From assembly GCF_948329515.1 (NCBI RefSeq), contig NZ_CAOJCN010000002.1, forward strand, positions 247,740-311,739: a DNA stretch of 64,000 nucleotides. The letters are read 5' to 3'. The DNA is from Cohnella rhizoplanae. Lineage in GTDB: Bacteria; Bacillota; Bacilli; Paenibacillales; Paenibacillaceae. Every line of letters starts with the position of its first letter. Position 1 is the first letter of the stretch. A program made the translations under genes and the position numbers. Below the pieces are notes generated by a model, which made no database searches, was not told the origin of the DNA, and saw only the letters and a program-made list of their open reading frames with translations. Of the stretch, positions 60,746 through 64,000 are shown piece after piece.

Positions 60746-61549
60746 ATGAGATCCCATTCGCGCATGAGCGCCATCCGTGCCTGGAAGCTGCAGCTCGGTC
60801 TGCTGCCGCTAGGCGTGGTTATGTTTGTATTGACGCTGACTGGCGTCGTGCTCGGCTTGAGCCTGGCGATCGTCGGCATCGGCATACCGATCTTGGCCGC
60901 GACCTTAACCTGGAGCGCCTTGCGCATGCAGCGGGAAAATCAGCGCTGGAGCGCCTGGAGAGCGGGCGCTCCGATCCCCGAAGCCGCAGGAGCCGCGCTG
61001 CAGCAAGCGCCAGGCGGCGAACCTGCGAGCGCGGCCCGCACATCCTGGAGAGGATGGTTCCGGGCGCTCGGCAACCCGCAGGGCTATCGCGCGGCCGCGC
61101 ATCAGCTGCTCGGATTCCCGCTGCGCATCGCGCTGTTCGTCGTCTCGCTCGTGGTGCCGCTATCCGTCTTCGCCGTCATGCTGGCCCCTGCGGCATTCAA
61201 GGTCAGCGACTACCTGTACGGCTACGTCCTGTACGACGACGCCACGATGAACATGCTGCTCCCGCCGCTGTCGCCATTTGAGCGCTCGCTCGTCGTCTCC
61301 GGCATCGGGGTCGTATTGATGCTGTTCGTTCCGGCGCTGCTTCGGGCATGCGGCCGCGCTTATGCCGCCTGGCTCGAGTTTTTCGCCGGACGTCCCGAAG
61401 ACACGGCTCCGGCGGCTCCGATCGCGCCGGCGCATCCGGCTGAAGCACCCGTCCCGGCCGCTGCCGGCGATTGGCTCGCCCGCGCCGAAGCGGCGATCAG
61501 CCGGTACGACGAGGATGCACGCCATACGCAAGCCCCGCAGGCGCATTGA
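60746..61549 (+). CDS. Stand-alone sensor-domain membrane protein (PF13796-like)
   Basis: A 267-residue protein with about four membrane helices: LLPLGVVMFVLTLTGVVLGL, an adjoining LAIVGIGIPILAATL, then after a linker FPLRIALFVVSLVVPLSVFA, and a last one near 185-200. The two halves look like the GLSLAIVGIGIPxLA and LGFPLRIALF pattern of the Sensor domain that sits at the N-terminus of some histidine kinases. Here no kinase domain follows: the C-terminus is Ala/Pro-rich and hydrophilic. GAGG lies about 11 bases before the ATG at 60746. Function unknown; a partner kinase is not nearby. Confidence 0.7.
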   Translation: MRSHSRMSAIRAWKLQLGLLPLGVVMFVLTLTGVVLGLSLAIVGIGIPILAATLTWSALRMQRENQRWSAWRAGAPIPEAAGAALQQAPGGEPASAARTSWRGWFRALGNPQGYRAAAHQLLGFPLRIALFVVSLVVPLSVFAVMLAPAAFKVSDYLYGYVLYDDATMNMLLPPLSPFERSLVVSGIGVVLMLFVPALLRACGRAYAAWLEFFAGRPEDTAPAAPIAPAHPAEAPVPAAAGDWLARAEAAISRYDEDARHTQAPQAH

Positions 61550-61559
61550 TCAAGCCAAC

Positions 61560-61610
61560 AAAAAAGAGCAGCCCTGGCCGACGATCTCGGCACCGGGACT
61601 GCTCTTTTTT
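61560..61610. terminator. Bidirectional intrinsic terminator
   Basis: AAAAAAGAGCAGCCCTGG pairs with ACCGGGACTGCTCTTTTTT around a smaller CCGA/TCGG stem. It serves the rightward sensor-domain gene and the leftward hxlR-type gene. Confidence 0.88.
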
Positions 61611-61622
61611 GCGTATACGGCC

Positions 61623-61931
61623 CTACATCCATTTTTCTCCCCAGGTCTGGATGGAGAGGATGACTTCCTCCAGATCCCGGCCCTTGTCCGTCAGTTCGTA
61701 TTCGATGCGCACCGGCATCTCGGGATAGACGGTACGCTTCACGAGCCCGCTCGACTCCAGTTCCTTCATGCGATCGGTGAGCATCTTGTCGCTCATATCC
61801 GGTATCTGTTCCTTCATATCCTTAAAGCGCTTCGGACCGCCCATCAGCACGCGCACGATGAGACCCGTCCACTTTTTGCCGAGCAGTTCGGCGGCATGCT
61901 CGTATTTAGGGCACATTTTGGAGTAGTCCAT
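61623..61931 (-). CDS. HxlR family transcriptional regulator
   Basis: A 102-residue winged helix-turn-helix protein: MCPKYEHAAELLGKKWTGLIV, then RFKDMKEQIPDMSDKMLTDRMKELE and the wing segment VKRTVYPEMPVRIEYELTDKG (in pieces). This is the HxlR pattern, including a Cys near the N-terminus that senses electrophiles or oxidants in some members. The ATG at 61931 follows AAAGGGGTGA; an ATG at 61949 lies one base after GGAGGA and is less likely. It is encoded downstream of the DMT transporter gene in the same direction, at about 110 bases. Confidence 0.9.
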   Translation of the reverse strand: MDYSKMCPKYEHAAELLGKKWTGLIVRVLMGGPKRFKDMKEQIPDMSDKMLTDRMKELESSGLVKRTVYPEMPVRIEYELTDKGRDLEEVILSIQTWGEKWM

Positions 61932-62042
61932 GCGGCTCACCCCTTTCATTCCTCCATTTTATCATATTGGTCTCTAAATGAATAGAAGGTACAATAAAAA
62001 TGTTTATTACTATATATAAGTTAGTTTGTGTATTCGCGACGT

Positions 62043-63020
62043 TCAGATACGGATTAATATCAAGCCTGCCAGCAAGCAGAACAGGGCCGCCCATTGGGGA
62101 ATCGATAGGCGTTCGCGGTAGAGGACGAGCGAGAGGACGACGACCACGAGGCTATTGGCGGCAAAAATGGGCGCGACTAGATGCGAAGGCCCGCGGGCGA
62201 GCGCATCGGAGTACAGCTGCAAGCCGCCGTAAGAAAACACGCCGGCCGCCAACCCCCACCTAAACCCGGTGCGGATGGAGGCGGAATGAGAAAGGGATCG
62301 GCCGCCGGCAGCGTTGTCCGGACCGATCCCCATGTCCGAACCGGGTGCGTTGTCCCGGCCCGCGCCGGACCGGGCGCCGCTGCGCTTGATCCATGCGTCC
62401 GCCGCGAACCACAGCAGCGACAACAGATAGCCCGCCCACAGCACGGAGGCGCTGTCCAGCCCAAGTCCGTCCGTCACCTTCAACCCGCCGTTACGCAGGA
62501 CGAACAGGCCCATCGCCGCCAAAGCGAGCGGGTACCAGCGCCGTCCGGCCATCTCGGGGTTACCGGCGGTCGACGGCGCTCTGCCTGTGGCGCCCGGCGT
62601 CGATCCGCCCCGCAGCGACAGCAGCGCGATGCCGGCCAGCAGCCAGGCCGCGCCGACGAGCGCCGTCGTACGCAGCGGCTCGCCGAACCATGCGATCCCG
62701 GCCCCCATCACGATGAGGATATTGGCGTTCGCGAGCGGCGAGACGAGGCTGGCCGGTCCATGGGCCAGCGCGCGCATGAACAGCAGGTTGCCCCATGCGG
62801 AGCCAAGGCCGATGACGGCGCCCGCGAGCCACAAGCGCCCGTCGAACGGCTGCCAAGCGCCCGTCATGAGCGCCTGGAGCCAGAAGCCGGCGGTGCCCGC
62901 GGCGTACAAGCCGAGCAGGAGCGAAGACAGCGCGCCGCCGCGCATCTGGCTCGTCTTCATGAAGAAGCCGGCCAGACCGAAGGCGAGCGCGCTGAATACG
63001 GCGAGAGGGAACCAGTGCAA
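62043..63020 (-). CDS. DMT superfamily (EamA) transporter
   Basis: A 325-residue protein with ten hydrophobic segments in two EamA halves. The N-half is marked by GSAWGNLLFMRALAHGPASLVSPL and the C-half by FSYGGLQLYSDALARGPSHLVAPI, which are equivalent positions of the repeat. A hydrophilic Gly/Ala/Asp-rich loop (about 225-250) separates the halves. Substrates of this family are small metabolites, often amino acids or drugs. The start is a TTG at 63020, nine bases after AAGGAG; that site is part of an AAGGAG-TAC-CTCCTT hairpin. An inverted repeat further upstream may be its operator. Confidence 0.85.
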   Translation of the reverse strand: MHWFPLAVFSALAFGLAGFFMKTSQMRGGALSSLLLGLYAAGTAGFWLQALMTGAWQPFDGRLWLAGAVIGLGSAWGNLLFMRALAHGPASLVSPLANANILIVMGAGIAWFGEPLRTTALVGAAWLLAGIALLSLRGGSTPGATGRAPSTAGNPEMAGRRWYPLALAAMGLFVLRNGGLKVTDGLGLDSASVLWAGYLLSLLWFAADAWIKRSGARSGAGRDNAPGSDMGIGPDNAAGGRSLSHSASIRTGFRWGLAAGVFSYGGLQLYSDALARGPSHLVAPIFAANSLVVVVLSLVLYRERLSIPQWAALFCLLAGLILIRI

Positions 63021-63083
63021 AAGGAGGTACTCCTTCCGTTAGCGTCAAGAACGAAGAACGAGGAATGAGACGGAATTATTCTT

Positions 63084-63112
63084 TGTAACACAATTGCAAT
63101 ATAGTTGTTACA
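63084..63112. promoter_or_regulatory. Inverted repeat upstream of the DMT transporter gene
   Basis: TGTAACA (63084-63090) and TGTTACA (63106-63112) are a perfect 7-bp dyad with a 15-base spacer, in AT-rich DNA about 65 bases before the transporter start. It is a candidate operator, perhaps for the HxlR protein encoded downstream. Confidence 0.4.
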
Positions 63113-63170
63113 GGCGTGTCTCAGACGTCGGTTACAATAACGACCAAGACCCCCTTTTTCATATCCTTGA

Positions 63171-63203
63171 AGGCCTGCCAGCGGTGGCGGGCCTCTTTTT
63201 TTT
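63171..63203 (+). terminator. Rightward intrinsic terminator with no gene before it
   Basis: AGGCCTGCCA and TGGCGGGCCT form a stem around GCGG, followed by C and eight T on the plus strand. No rightward gene precedes it; a TACAAT box lies at 63133-63138. It could end a short RNA or serve an unseen transcript. Confidence 0.55.
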
Positions 63204-63218
63204 ATGCGCAAGCCGCGG

Positions 63219-64000
63219 TTACAGCGGCACGACCACTTTACGTTTCTGGCGGAAATATACCCATCTTTCAAATCCGATCTCCTTGAGGCGCCGGCGCACT
63301 TGCTCCCAGTCGTCGCCGACCCGCTCGGGGATATGGGCGTCCGAGCCGAACGTCACGTCGGCGCCGAAGTGCAGCGCCCGCTCGAGGATGGCGTCCGACG
63401 GATACCAGCCGCCGACGTCCTTGGTGCTGCCGCTCGTATTAATCTCGAGGGCAATGTCGTGCGCCGCGACCGCCCTCAGCGCTTGGTCGACGTCGTCTTC
63501 GGCGCCGCGTATGTCGGAGAAGCCCGGATAATAGGCCTTCATGGCATCGATATGGCCGAGCACCTGGAACATGCCGGCGTTAGCCGATTCGGTGATCAGC
63601 TTGTAATACAGCTTCTTCTCGGCGGTATGCTCGGACTTTTCGAGCTGGCGCCACCGGTTGCGGTTGAAGATGCTGATGCCGCGGGTCTGATGGACCGAGC
63701 CGATCAGATAATCGAACGGATAGGGCGCATAGGCCGCCCGGTAGATCTCGACGCTCTCGGGGAAGTAGTCGGACTCGACCCCGAGCAGCACCTCGATCCG
63801 GTCCTTGTATTTATCCTTGAGGCGCAGCACCTCGGCTACGTAATTCGGGAACTCGCTCTTCGCCATCGCGATGCCCGGCTGATACCGGTCTTCTTCCCGG
63901 GCGAAGTAAGGAGAATGGTCGGAGATGCCGATCGCCGTCATGCCCGCCGAGATCGCCGCTTCGATATAGTCCTCGATGACGCCGGAAGCATGGCCGCAGC
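63219..64000 (-). CDS. hisJ: PHP-family histidinol-phosphatase (N-terminus outside window)
   Basis: The 260 visible residues begin CGHASGVIEDYIEAA, then GMTAIGISDHSPYF and go on with LGVESDYFPESVEIY, YLIGSVHQTRG and FGSDAHIPERVG, which are the metal-binding segments of PHP phosphatases of the HisJ/HisK type. The enzyme removes phosphate from L-histidinol phosphate in histidine synthesis. About three residues with the first HxH motif and the start lie beyond the window's right edge. The frame is intact. A short intergenic region separates it from the divergent-sided DMT gene, which is in the same direction. Confidence 0.88.
   Translation of the reverse strand, partial: CGHASGVIEDYIEAAISAGMTAIGISDHSPYFAREEDRYQPGIAMAKSEFPNYVAEVLRLKDKYKDRIEVLLGVESDYFPESVEIYRAAYAPYPFDYLIGSVHQTRGISIFNRNRWRQLEKSEHTAEKKLYYKLITESANAGMFQVLGHIDAMKAYYPGFSDIRGAEDDVDQALRAVAAHDIALEINTSGSTKDVGGWYPSDAILERALHFGADVTFGSDAHIPERVGDDWEQVRRRLKEIGFERWVYFRQKRKVVVPL

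Overview
The window looks like a chromosomal segment of a high-GC, endospore-forming-type Firmicute of the Paenibacillaceae, most like Cohnella or a close relative. The reasons are the Bacillus-type gene content (HemQ, DnaB/DnaI primosome loaders, YesM/YesN-type two-component system, KtrAB under a ydaO-type c-di-AMP riboswitch, YqzM- and YezD-like small proteins, cytochrome b558-type SdhC), strong AGGAGG-type ribosome binding sites, frequent TTG/GTG starts and coding DNA of roughly 60-65% GC. The genus is an inference. No rRNA, tRNA, insertion sequence, prophage or CRISPR array was seen.

Layout. 1-4.0 kb: the end of hemQ, two small membrane proteins, a two-domain methyltransferase and a free-methionine-sulfoxide reductase. 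4.1-20.4 kb: a complete Gram-positive type IV pilus locus, with three minor-pilin/PilX-like genes, a convergent gene for a 1792-residue exported multi-domain protein, then pilB-pilT-pilC-pilA-pilD-pilMN(fusion)-pilO. 20.5-23.5 kb: dnaB and dnaI, separated by seven 51-bp tandem repeats. 23.6-27.2 kb: a sulfate uptake operon (binding protein, CysT, CysW, YezD-like) followed by an unusually hairpin-rich intergenic stretch. 27.3-38.3 kb: a carbohydrate locus with a lipoprotein and two permeases, a YesM/YesN pair, a second binding lipoprotein translationally coupled to them, and a secreted GH66 dextranase-like enzyme. This suggests sensing, breakdown and import of an alpha-1,6-glucan.

38.3-44.6 kb: a YqzM-like protein, uvrC with a low-complexity insertion, a Fur-boxed iron-siderophore lipoprotein, a small membrane protein with a truncated relative beside it, and a CPBP protease. 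44.8-48.5 kb: a sigma-A promoter, c-di-AMP riboswitch and terminator leading into two tandem ktrB genes and one ktrA. 48.6-50.2 kb: two cell-wall enzymes (polysaccharide deacetylase; LysM-3D protein). 50.4-59.2 kb: a LysR regulator divergent from sdhCAB, then odhA-odhB, so two adjacent TCA steps. 59.5-64 kb: a VanY/LdcB-like carboxypeptidase, a stand-alone sensor-domain membrane protein, an HxlR regulator, a DMT transporter and the end of a PHP histidinol-phosphatase.

The least ordinary features are the pilin gene whose 3' two-thirds is much more AT-rich than everything around it, the PilM-PilN fusion, the repeat tract inside the dnaB-dnaI unit, the multi-hairpin region after the sulfate operon, and the tandem KtrB pair with one regulatory subunit. 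Two ABC systems here (sulfate and sugar) lack an ATPase gene in the window.
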